Shown in pieces: positions 19,812-29,013 of a stretch of 64,000 nt of DNA (its first letter is position 1; the number at the start of each line of letters is the position of its first letter). Source of the stretch: an uncultured Bacteroidales bacterium (GTDB lineage Bacteria > Bacteroidota > Bacteroidia > Bacteroidales > Paludibacteraceae); assembly GCA_946187695.1 (NCBI GenBank), contig CAMHSB010000001.1:237606-301605 (forward strand), read 5' to 3'. Position numbers and translations under genes: made by a program. The notes under the pieces were generated by a model. It was not told where the DNA came from, made no database searches, and worked only from the letters and a program-made list of their open reading frames with translations.

Positions 19812-21155
19812 TTATGCTTTTACCAACTTTTTGTAAGAAGAAAGCAGTACAATGACAGCGGTGATAGCAGATAAGGTATCACTAATAGGGATAGACCACC
19901 AGACACCGTCTAACGGCTCCGTGAAGGCCAAGGGGAGAAGAAGAGTCAGTGGAATAAGATAAATCACTTGGCGGGTCAGGCTCAAGAAAATAGCCTTGCC
20001 GGCTTTACCGATAGAGGTAAAGAGGTTACCGGTTACCATCTGGAAACCGATAATCAGCATGCTGGAACAGATGATACGCATCGGTTTGATCGTCTGTGCA
20101 ATCAGTTCCGGATCGTGGGTGAACATCTTCGTTACTACCATCGGACAGCGCTCGCCAAGGAAGAACACAATACCCATTACTCCGGTAGCGTACGCACAGG
20201 TAAGGTAGAAAGATTTGAGCACACGGTCGTATTGCTTGGCACCGTAGTTATACCCGGCAATCGGTTGCATGCCTTGGTTCAAACCCATTACCATCATTGC
20301 GAATACAAACGTCAGGCGGTTGATGACACCATAGGAAGCGATTGCCATATCGCCGCCGAAAGTCTTCAGCTGATTATTGATAATGATGACTACAAAGCAG
20401 TGGGCAATATTGTATAAGAATGGCGACATACCGATGGCTAAGGCGCGGGAAGTAATATGCCGGTTGAGACGCCAAATTCCCCGATGAAATCGAACTAATT
20501 CATTCTTATTGGTGAATTTGGTTAGCTGCCAAACAACCGCTACCGCCTGGCTGATGACTGTTGCCAACGCGGCGCCTCGAACGCCCATCTCCATGCCGAA
20601 GATAAACAGCGGATCCAGGATAATATTGACCACCACTGCCACAATGGTTGCCGCCATCGAGAAACGCGGGTGACCTGACGATCGGAGCATCGCGTTGAGA
20701 CCAAAATAGATATGCGTCAGAATGTTACCATACAGAATGATCTCCATATAATCGTGCGCATAACCGAGGGTCGCTTCGCTTGCGCCAAAGGCCATCAGGA
20801 TCGGGTCTAACCAAATCAAACCCGCCGCCATCACAACCGCCGAAAGGATGACATTCATCACGATCACGTTCCCAAGAACGCGATTCGCGCGGTCATAATC
20901 TTTTTCTCCCAGATAAATAGCTAACAAAGAAGAAGCACCTACACCCACTAGGCTACCGAAAGCCGCGCAAATATCCATAAACGGCTTGGCAACGGTTAAC
21001 GCACCAAAAGCCAATGCGCCGCAACCATGACCGATATAGATACTATCGACGATGTTATAGAGCGAAGTGGCGGTCATCGCTATGATCGCCGGCATCGCAT
21101 ATTTGAAAAGCAGTTTATGAACGGGCGCTATGCCTAATTCTGTAGTTCGACTCAT
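19812..21155 (-). CDS. MATE family efflux transporter
   Basis: 12-TM; NIVDSIYIGHG.G, GMQPIAGYNYGAKQYDR. Confidence 0.92.
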   Translation of the reverse strand: MSRTTELGIAPVHKLLFKYAMPAIIAMTATSLYNIVDSIYIGHGCGALAFGALTVAKPFMDICAAFGSLVGVGASSLLAIYLGEKDYDRANRVLGNVIVMNVILSAVVMAAGLIWLDPILMAFGASEATLGYAHDYMEIILYGNILTHIYFGLNAMLRSSGHPRFSMAATIVAVVVNIILDPLFIFGMEMGVRGAALATVISQAVAVVWQLTKFTNKNELVRFHRGIWRLNRHITSRALAIGMSPFLYNIAHCFVVIIINNQLKTFGGDMAIASYGVINRLTFVFAMMVMGLNQGMQPIAGYNYGAKQYDRVLKSFYLTCAYATGVMGIVFFLGERCPMVVTKMFTHDPELIAQTIKPMRIICSSMLIIGFQMVTGNLFTSIGKAGKAIFLSLTRQVIYLIPLTLLLPLAFTEPLDGVWWSIPISDTLSAITAVIVLLSSYKKLVKA

Positions 21156-22186
21156 AGTTTTTGTGCGATTTCATCGAAGAAAATAGCGGCTGGATGACCT
21201 GCTTGTAAAACAATTGGAGTGCCCTCGTCTCCGCCCTCGCGAATAGACTGCACGAGCGGAATCTGACCGAGTAAGGGAATATGCAATTCTTCGGCTAATT
21301 GTTTGCCGCCGTCTTTGCCGAAAATATAGTATTTGTTGTTCGGCAATTCTGCAGGAGTAAACCATGCCATATTCTCGATGAGACCGAGGATATTTACATC
21401 CACTTTTTCATTTCGGAACATCTCCACGCCCTTGCGTGCATCCACCAACGCTACAGGCTGCGGAGTAGTAACCACGATGACGCCGGTGAGATGCAATTCG
21501 TTGATCAAAGTCAAATGAATATCGCTGGTGCCTGGCGGTAAATCAATCAAGAAATAATCCAACTCGCCCCAATGCGCATCTTCGATTAACTGCTTGATTG
21601 CATTGCTCGCCATGCCGCCTCGCCAAATAACCGCTTGCTCCGGATTTACGAAGAATCCGATTGACAGCATCTTGACACCGTATTGTTCAATGGGCTCGAT
21701 GAGGGTCCTTCCTTCGATTTCAACGGAATAAGGTCGGCATTCTTCAGTAGCAAACATCTTGGGCATCGATGGGCCATGTATATCTGCATCCAACAAACCA
21801 ACCTTATACCCTCTTTGTGCCAATGCAACTGCAAGATTCGCTGTCACGGTTGATTTACCCACACCGCCCTTGCCGCTATGAATGGCAATGATGTGTTTAG
21901 CGTTAATCTTCGGGCTTTCAACTGTCGGCTTTTGATTTTCGACTTTAAACCTGGTGTGTATATTTGCCGCTATATTCGGATCTACATAGGTTTGCAGCGC
22001 GACTTCTGTAGCTTTAACCACAGATTTCATGAACGGATCGTTATCCTTCGGAAAAATCAACGAGAAAGAAACCTCAAAACCTGAGATGCGGATGTCGTCT
22101 TCCAACATCCCGCTTTCTACCAAATCCTTTCCCGTTCCCGGGTAGCGCACATGCCGTAAAGCATCAATTATTTGTTGTGGATACAT
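21152..22186 (-). CDS. apbC: Mrp/NBP35-type P-loop Fe-S carrier ATPase
   Basis: SGKGGVGKSTVTANLAVALA; N-terminal MIP18/DUF59-like domain. Confidence 0.92.
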   Translation of the reverse strand: MYPQQIIDALRHVRYPGTGKDLVESGMLEDDIRISGFEVSFSLIFPKDNDPFMKSVVKATEVALQTYVDPNIAANIHTRFKVENQKPTVESPKINAKHIIAIHSGKGGVGKSTVTANLAVALAQRGYKVGLLDADIHGPSMPKMFATEECRPYSVEIEGRTLIEPIEQYGVKMLSIGFFVNPEQAVIWRGGMASNAIKQLIEDAHWGELDYFLIDLPPGTSDIHLTLINELHLTGVIVVTTPQPVALVDARKGVEMFRNEKVDVNILGLIENMAWFTPAELPNNKYYIFGKDGGKQLAEELHIPLLGQIPLVQSIREGGDEGTPIVLQAGHPAAIFFDEIAQKL

Positions 22187-22208
22187 AGCAAATTTTTCAA
22201 AAAACGTG

Positions 22209-22240
22209 CAAAATTACGAAAAAATTTTGATATATGCAAA
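22209..22240 (-). promoter_or_regulatory. apbC promoter TTTGCATATATCA-N-TAATTTTG
   Basis: TTTG-N20-TAATTTTG, overlaps divergent ileS promoter. Confidence 0.8.
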
Positions 22241-22256
22241 AAAAATCGTACCTTTG
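22226..22256 (+). promoter_or_regulatory. ileS promoter TTTG-N19-TACCTTTG
   Basis: Matches Bacteroidetes -33/-7 consensus. Confidence 0.8.
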
Positions 22257-22296
22257 CAGCCGTTTTTACGGCTAGCAAACTATTTAATACAACATA

Positions 22297-25200
22297 ATGA
22301 AGAAATTTAACGAGTACAAACGATTGGATTTGGCTGCGCTCAGCCGCGAGGTTCTGGCGCAGTGGGAACAGGAGAATCTATTTGAAAAGAGTGTATCTAC
22401 CCGTGAGGGACATCCTCAATTTTTGTTCTTTGAGGGACCTCCTTCGGCGAACGGAATGCCGGGTATTCACCACGTTATGGCACGTACCATCAAGGATACG
22501 TTCTGCCGTTTTAAAACGATGCAGGGTTATCAAGTGCGTCGTAAAGCTGGCTGGGATACTCACGGTCTGCCGGTAGAGTTGGGTGTGGAGAAAATGCTCG
22601 GTATTACCAAAGAAGATATCGGCAAAAAGATTTCCGTTGATGAATACAACGCAGCCTGCCGCCGCGAGGTAATGAAGTACACCAAGGAGTGGACCAACCT
22701 CACCAAGCAGATGGGCTACTGGGTTGACCTTGACGATCCCTATATCACCTACGACAACAAATACATCGAGACCCTGTGGTACTTGCTCAAAGAGCTCTAC
22801 AAGAAGGGTTACCTCTATAAAGGCTATACCATTCAGCCTTATTCACCGGCTGCCGGAACGGGTCTTTCGTCCCACGAACTCAACCAGCCCGGTTGCTATC
22901 GCGACGTCAAAGATCTCACCTGTACGGCAAAGTTCCATCTCAAGGACGGCCGTTACATCATAGCTTGGACGACCACCCCGTGGACCTTGCCTTCCAACAC
23001 CGCCCTCTGTGTAGGACCGAAAATTGACTATGTCGAAATCAAACTAGAGAGCGGCGAACACATCATTCTTGCCGAGGCACGTTTGTCCGCCTATTTCGAA
23101 AATGCTGAGATTGTAGCCCGTTATAAAGGAGCAGACCTCGTCGGCCTTGAGTACGATCCGCTTTTCCCGTGGGTTAACCCCGGTCCGGGTGCTTTCCGTG
23201 TCATCCCTGGTGACTATGTCACCACCGAAGACGGTACGGGTATCGTGCATATCGCGCCTACCTTTGGTGCGGATGATAAGAAAGTCGGTGACGCCGCCGG
23301 TGTTCCCGGTCTCTACATGCAGACCAAAGACTTCGGACCGCGTCCGATGGTCGATTTTACCGGAAAATATTGGAAGATAGAGGATCTTGATGAAGCATGG
23401 GTAAAGGATAACGTCAATACAGAACTCTACGGTAAATACGCCGGACGTTTTGTTAAGAATGCCTATGATCCGAATCTCACTGATAAAGATGAGTCGCTCG
23501 ACTTGCACCTCTGTCTGGAGATGAAAGCGGACGGTCGTCTGCTCAAAACCGAGAAGCATGTGCACTCGTACCCCCACTGCTGGCGAACCGACAAACCGGT
23601 CATTTATTACCCGCTTGACTCCTGGTTTATCCAATCAACCAAAGCGCGCGAGCAGATGATAGCGCTCAATAAGACCATCAACTGGCAACCGGAATCTACC
23701 GGTACGGGTCGTTTCGGTCAATGGCTCAATAACCTCAACGATTGGAACCTCAGCCGTTCGCGTTATTGGGGAACACCGCTGCCTATCTGGCGCACCGAAG
23801 ACGGCAAAGAGGAGATTTGCATCGGTTCGATCGCAGAATTATTCGATGAAATCGAGAAATCTGTGAAGGCAGGCTTCATGAAAGCGAACCCTTGGCCGAA
23901 CCATAAAGTGGGTGATTATTCCAAAGCGAACTATGATCCTTCTGTCATCGATCTCCATCGTCCGTACGTAGATTCGATCATTCTTGTCTCGCCTTCGGGC
24001 AAACCCATGAAGCGCGAACTCGATCTGATCGATGTATGGTTCGATTCGGGCGCCATGCCGTACGCACAGAATCACTATCCGTTTGAGAACGCAGACGCAC
24101 CGCGTACCGCCGACTTCATCTCCGAAGGTGTGGATCAGACCCGCGGATGGTTCTTTACGCTGCACGCTATCCACACGATGATCGAAGGCACGGTAGCCTA
24201 TAAAAACGTCATCTCCAACGGACTCGTGCTCGATAAAAACGGCAATAAGATGTCTAAACGTCTCGGCAACGCCGTCGATCCCTTCGGCGCATTGGAGACC
24301 TACGGCGCGGACCCCGTTCGCTGGTACATGCTGACGAACTCCAGCCCGTGGGAAAACCTCAAGTTCGATCCCGAAGGAGTGGATGAGGTGAGACGTAAAT
24401 TCTTCGGCACGCTCTATAATACCTATGGATTCTTTGCTCTCTATGCCAATGTCGATGGCTGGCAATATACGCCAAATCAGACTGACGAGACACAATCGAG
24501 AGAGAATCGAGTCGGGGGTATGTCGGTGGTAAATGCTGAGTATTCTGAGATCGACCGTTGGATACTCTCTAAACTAAACTCGTTGGTAAAAGAAGTAACC
24601 GAAGCCTACGAGGCCTATGAACCGACCAAAGCCGGTCGTGCTATCAGCGATTTCGTGCAAGACGATTTGAGTAACTGGTACGTACGTCTGAACCGCAAGC
24701 GTTTCTGGGGCGGAGAGATGGACGCCGACAAGCAAGCGGCGTACGAAACGCTCTATACATGTCTCAAGACGGTTGCTCAACTCATGGCACCGAACGCACC
24801 GTTCTATGCAGACCGTCTCTATCGTGATTTGACCGATGAAACCGTGCATTTAAGTGAGTGGCCTAAAGTAAACGAGGCGCTGATCGATCTTAATCTCGAG
24901 CGTCAGATGTACCTCGCACAACAGGCGACCTCTATGATCCTCTCGCTCCGTAAGCGCGCAGAGAAGAATGTACGTCAACCGTTGCAAAAGGCAGTTATTC
25001 CGACCCCGGACAAAGAGACCACCGACGCCCTGCTTCACGTAGCCGATCTGATTAAGAGCGAAGTGAACGTGAAGGAACTCGTTATCGTTCCGGCAGAGCA
25101 ATCGGAGATCAAGCTCGTCAAGAAAATCAAACCGCAGTTCAAGGTGCTGGGTAAGAAAGTGGGTGGTCAGATGAAGGCCCTCGCGGAGGCTATCAGCAAA

Positions 25201-25623
25201 ATGAGTCAGGACGACATCGCCAAGATGGAAGCGGATGGTCAGTTTACTTTATTGGATTATACGCTCGTGCCTGAAGATGTGGAAATCATTACTGAAGATA
25301 TGCCGGGTTGGTTGGTAGCGAACAACGGTATTTTGACCATCGCCCTCGATATCGAACTGACGGACGAACTGATCGAAGAAGGTATTGCGCGTGAACTCGT
25401 CAACCGTATCCAAAATCTCCGTAAGTCATCCGGTCTGGAGATCACCGATCGCATCAAAGTGGCTATCGAAGACAAAGCTGAGATCCATAACGCCGTACTC
25501 CACTGTAACGAGTATATCGCCGGTCAGGTACTGGCTACCTCGCTGCAACTGGCGGCTGATGTACAAGGCGAGAGCGTGGAGATGGACGGATATAATGTGA
25601 ACATCAAAATTGAAAAAGCATAA
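22297..25623 (+). CDS. ileS: Isoleucine--tRNA ligase, IleRS2-like, GXHH signature
   Basis: GWDTHGLPVE, NKMSKRLGN, 1108 aa; signature GIHH at residues 56-59. Confidence 0.95.
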   Translation: MKKFNEYKRLDLAALSREVLAQWEQENLFEKSVSTREGHPQFLFFEGPPSANGMPGIHHVMARTIKDTFCRFKTMQGYQVRRKAGWDTHGLPVELGVEKMLGITKEDIGKKISVDEYNAACRREVMKYTKEWTNLTKQMGYWVDLDDPYITYDNKYIETLWYLLKELYKKGYLYKGYTIQPYSPAAGTGLSSHELNQPGCYRDVKDLTCTAKFHLKDGRYIIAWTTTPWTLPSNTALCVGPKIDYVEIKLESGEHIILAEARLSAYFENAEIVARYKGADLVGLEYDPLFPWVNPGPGAFRVIPGDYVTTEDGTGIVHIAPTFGADDKKVGDAAGVPGLYMQTKDFGPRPMVDFTGKYWKIEDLDEAWVKDNVNTELYGKYAGRFVKNAYDPNLTDKDESLDLHLCLEMKADGRLLKTEKHVHSYPHCWRTDKPVIYYPLDSWFIQSTKAREQMIALNKTINWQPESTGTGRFGQWLNNLNDWNLSRSRYWGTPLPIWRTEDGKEEICIGSIAELFDEIEKSVKAGFMKANPWPNHKVGDYSKANYDPSVIDLHRPYVDSIILVSPSGKPMKRELDLIDVWFDSGAMPYAQNHYPFENADAPRTADFISEGVDQTRGWFFTLHAIHTMIEGTVAYKNVISNGLVLDKNGNKMSKRLGNAVDPFGALETYGADPVRWYMLTNSSPWENLKFDPEGVDEVRRKFFGTLYNTYGFFALYANVDGWQYTPNQTDETQSRENRVGGMSVVNAEYSEIDRWILSKLNSLVKEVTEAYEAYEPTKAGRAISDFVQDDLSNWYVRLNRKRFWGGEMDADKQAAYETLYTCLKTVAQLMAPNAPFYADRLYRDLTDETVHLSEWPKVNEALIDLNLERQMYLAQQATSMILSLRKRAEKNVRQPLQKAVIPTPDKETTDALLHVADLIKSEVNVKELVIVPAEQSEIKLVKKIKPQFKVLGKKVGGQMKALAEAISKMSQDDIAKMEADGQFTLLDYTLVPEDVEIITEDMPGWLVANNGILTIALDIELTDELIEEGIARELVNRIQNLRKSSGLEITDRIKVAIEDKAEIHNAVLHCNEYIAGQVLATSLQLAADVQGESVEMDGYNVNIKIEKA

Positions 25624-26069
25624 TGAGAAAATTCTATTATTTGGCGCTTGTTGCGCTGGTGGCTGTGGCGTTCAGTAGTTGTCAGAAGAACGAACCGACC
25701 TTTTATCTGCAAGACCTGCAAGGTTTGTGGCTGGAAAAAGGGGATACGGTAGTTGGACACTATGTTCGTTTTACGGACGAAAAGAGCGATGAGAATCCTT
25801 ATCTCTATGGTCGCGAGTGGACTGTAAAGGACGATAAACACGAAGAAGATCTGATCAATCAACGCACCAAAGACGGTCATCCTGGTAATGGTTGGTTTAA
25901 GTATGAGTTGAAAACTGACGGTACTCTAACCGAGATTCACCTTATGAAGAACGGAGGTGCCGAGATTCCGCAGGTGTTTGTAGTTTCTAAGTTGACAGCA
26001 ACGGCGTTGGAGTACTACGAGAAGGATAACAAGGATTGGAAATATTCATTCACCAGAGCAAAAGAATGA
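25623..26069 (+). CDS. Hypothetical lipoprotein (lipocalin-like length)
   Basis: Lipobox FSSCQ; 1-base junction with ileS stop. Confidence 0.65.
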   Translation: MRKFYYLALVALVAVAFSSCQKNEPTFYLQDLQGLWLEKGDTVVGHYVRFTDEKSDENPYLYGREWTVKDDKHEEDLINQRTKDGHPGNGWFKYELKTDGTLTEIHLMKNGGAEIPQVFVVSKLTATALEYYEKDNKDWKYSFTRAKE

Positions 26070-29011
26070 AAGCACTAAAAATTATAGGTTGGACGTTGCT
26101 TGGGCTCGTTGTGACATTCGTGGCGGTCGTTTGTATTGCCATGTACACGATCTTTGCACCGGCACATTTGACACCTATTGCCCGACAGGCTGCGGCGAAA
26201 TATATCACGTGTGAACACGAGATCGGAGAGGTGGAACTGACTTTCTTCTCCACTTTCCCTCGTTTTGGCCTGCGCGCAGACGGCCTTCTATTGATTAACC
26301 CCAAGGCAGGGGCACAAAACGACACAGTAGTAGATGCAAAACATCTTACCGCCACGGTCGATGTAATGGAGTTTATAAACAATAATAATCTCCATGTACA
26401 CGAAGCAGTTCTGGAGGATGCATCCGTGCATTTCTTCATTGCCGAAGACGGAACGACCAATCTGACAGATGTCTTTGTCACTTCTCCGGACACCACTCCT
26501 GACACCACGGCTTTTGCTTTACCGTTTGATGCGATCCGTGTGGACGGACTTCGCATAACTGCTAAAACCATCGATTTTATCGATAAAAAAGATACTATTG
26601 AGGCTTCGCTTGGTGAAACGGAACTGCGTGCCAAGGCGGAGGGGTGGAACGATATGCTGATGGCATTGGACGCTCATGACGTGTGTGCACGGTTAAAAGG
26701 TGAAACCTATGCCGATAGTCTACATGTTGAACTGAATGCACCGATGGCAATGAACCTTGATGACATGCATTTTGCGTTCGATGGGGCACGTTTGGCTATC
26801 AATGATTTTCAGGTGCGCTTAGAAGGAGATGTCGCGTTGGGTGACAGTATCGATATCGATGCCAAGATAGAAACGGGCAAATGGCAAATCCAACCTCTGC
26901 TTGAGTTAGTGCCTGCATCCTTCACTACGGCGCTCAAAGATATCAACGTAGATGGTGAGATTCAATTGAAAGCGACTGCCGAAGGTACGTATAGCGACAC
27001 GCAAATGCCGCTCATTCATGCACATCTGACACTGGAGGATGGCGAAGGAGCCTACAAGCCGCTGCCTTATACCTTGCGTGATTTGGCACTGGATGCGGAC
27101 GCCGCGCTGAATCTTAATGAAGGCGGTAAGTCCAGTGTAACCATCAATAAACTCGCAGCAAAAACCAAAGACAGTAAGGTGAGTGCGACCGGAAAGGTGA
27201 ATGACCTGTTAGGCGACATGTTACTGGATATGCAATTTAAACTGGATGCTCAGTTACCGGACTTCGCTTATTTTATCCCTGATTCGATGCGCCTAGATGG
27301 TGCAGCCAAGGGTTCTGCCAAACTCAAGATGCGTCTATCGGACCTCACCAACATGCGCCTGCATAAAGGTGCAATCAGTGCGGATATTGACTTGACGAAC
27401 TTGCGCTATGAGCAAGATTCTCTATTAGCGGTCTTGCCGCGAACGAATGTGAAAGTTCAACTCCCCAATAAACAACCACATCGAAAGTCCGTCAATTGGG
27501 TGGCAGTCGATTTGGATGCTGACAAGATAGACTTCACTATGGGCAAGGATCTGCACGCTATGATCGATGCGCCCAAAGTACATGCGGAGACAGCCAATAT
27601 TCTCAAAGACCAGCAGGAGTATTTTGCTTCCGTTCGTTTTGATGCGTTGGATGCCAAGTATGATACGATTCTTGCCGACATGAAAGCCTCTGAAATAGAG
27701 GCCTTCGTGGATGGAGGACAGAAAGTGAGCGCCAAACTCAAGACGGCGGCCCTCAATGCCAAGATGGGTGAAGAGTTGACCGCTAAAACAGAAGCCTTGG
27801 CGATAGAAGCCGCTTCGCGTTACAACAAAAAAGAGGAGAATGCCCTACTGAAATGGAATCCGCGGTTGAAGATAGACCTCAAGAACGGAGAACTCAATAT
27901 GCCGACACGTTTGCCGGAACCGGTGGTAATTCCTTCCATTGAGTTCAAGTACTCCAATCGCGAGATGACCATCGACAACAGTCGTATTGAGTTGGGACGT
28001 TCGGACTTGAACCTCAAGGGTAATGTGCGCAATATCGGCAAATGGTTCCGCCACAAAGATATCTTACAAGGTGAGTTGGAGATTGTTTCGAACCATTGTG
28101 ATGCCAACCAACTGCTCTCTTGGTTTAGTGCGGATCAGGGTAGCGAAGAAGAGCCTGCATCGGAGACAAAAGAAGATAACAAAGCCTCGAAGGAGGAATC
28201 GGATCCGTTCTTGGTTCCGACGGATGTCAATCTGGCGCTTAACACCCATATGAAAGAGGTGAAGATCTTCAACCAGAATGCCAAGGATCTGAAGGGTGGT
28301 ATATACGTTAAGGATGGTGTACTGATTTTGGATGAAGTGGGTTTTGTTTGCAGAGCAGCCAAACTGCAGTTGACGGCTATGTACGAGACTCCCAGACGAA
28401 ATGACCTCTATATGGGATTTGATTATCACATGATCGATGTGGATATAGATGAATTGTTGTCGATGATTCCGGAGTTGGAGCAGGTGGTACCGATGCTGAG
28501 CAGTTTCAAAGGCGATGCGCAGTTCCATTTGGCCGCAGAAACTTATCTCAATGCCAAATATGAGCCGAAGATGAGTACGCTGCGTGGTGCGGCATCACTC
28601 ACGGCGAAAGATTTGGTAGTGCTGGATGGCGAGACCTTCGATCAGATTGCCAAATTGCTCATGTTCAAGAAGAAGACGGAGAACAAGATCGACTCCATCA
28701 ATGCGGAAATCACCCTCTACAAGAACCAGATCGATATCTATCCGCTCTGCGTGCAGATGGATAATTACATGGTCGCACTCGGTGGAAGGCATCGTACTGA
28801 CATGACTTTTGACTATGATATCAACGTGCTTAGTCCTATTTATTTAGGCGTTCACGTGGGCGGAAACATGGATAACCTGAGTATCAAACTTGCCAAGTGT
28901 AAGTTTGCGCAGGATTTCCGACCGCATTGGTACCAGAAAGCCGATACACAATCGCTTGAACTAAGACAACGTATCAAGCAATCGATGGAGAAAAACGTAA
29001 GAATTCAATAG
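26066..29011 (+). CDS. AsmA family protein
   Basis: N-terminal TM then AsmA-like repetitive beta structure; start MKALKII with ATGA overlap. Confidence 0.8.
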   Translation: MKALKIIGWTLLGLVVTFVAVVCIAMYTIFAPAHLTPIARQAAAKYITCEHEIGEVELTFFSTFPRFGLRADGLLLINPKAGAQNDTVVDAKHLTATVDVMEFINNNNLHVHEAVLEDASVHFFIAEDGTTNLTDVFVTSPDTTPDTTAFALPFDAIRVDGLRITAKTIDFIDKKDTIEASLGETELRAKAEGWNDMLMALDAHDVCARLKGETYADSLHVELNAPMAMNLDDMHFAFDGARLAINDFQVRLEGDVALGDSIDIDAKIETGKWQIQPLLELVPASFTTALKDINVDGEIQLKATAEGTYSDTQMPLIHAHLTLEDGEGAYKPLPYTLRDLALDADAALNLNEGGKSSVTINKLAAKTKDSKVSATGKVNDLLGDMLLDMQFKLDAQLPDFAYFIPDSMRLDGAAKGSAKLKMRLSDLTNMRLHKGAISADIDLTNLRYEQDSLLAVLPRTNVKVQLPNKQPHRKSVNWVAVDLDADKIDFTMGKDLHAMIDAPKVHAETANILKDQQEYFASVRFDALDAKYDTILADMKASEIEAFVDGGQKVSAKLKTAALNAKMGEELTAKTEALAIEAASRYNKKEENALLKWNPRLKIDLKNGELNMPTRLPEPVVIPSIEFKYSNREMTIDNSRIELGRSDLNLKGNVRNIGKWFRHKDILQGELEIVSNHCDANQLLSWFSADQGSEEEPASETKEDNKASKEESDPFLVPTDVNLALNTHMKEVKIFNQNAKDLKGGIYVKDGVLILDEVGFVCRAAKLQLTAMYETPRRNDLYMGFDYHMIDVDIDELLSMIPELEQVVPMLSSFKGDAQFHLAAETYLNAKYEPKMSTLRGAASLTAKDLVVLDGETFDQIAKLLMFKKKTENKIDSINAEITLYKNQIDIYPLCVQMDNYMVALGGRHRTDMTFDYDINVLSPIYLGVHVGGNMDNLSIKLAKCKFAQDFRPHWYQKADTQSLELRQRIKQSMEKNVRIQ

Positions 29012-29013
29012 AT

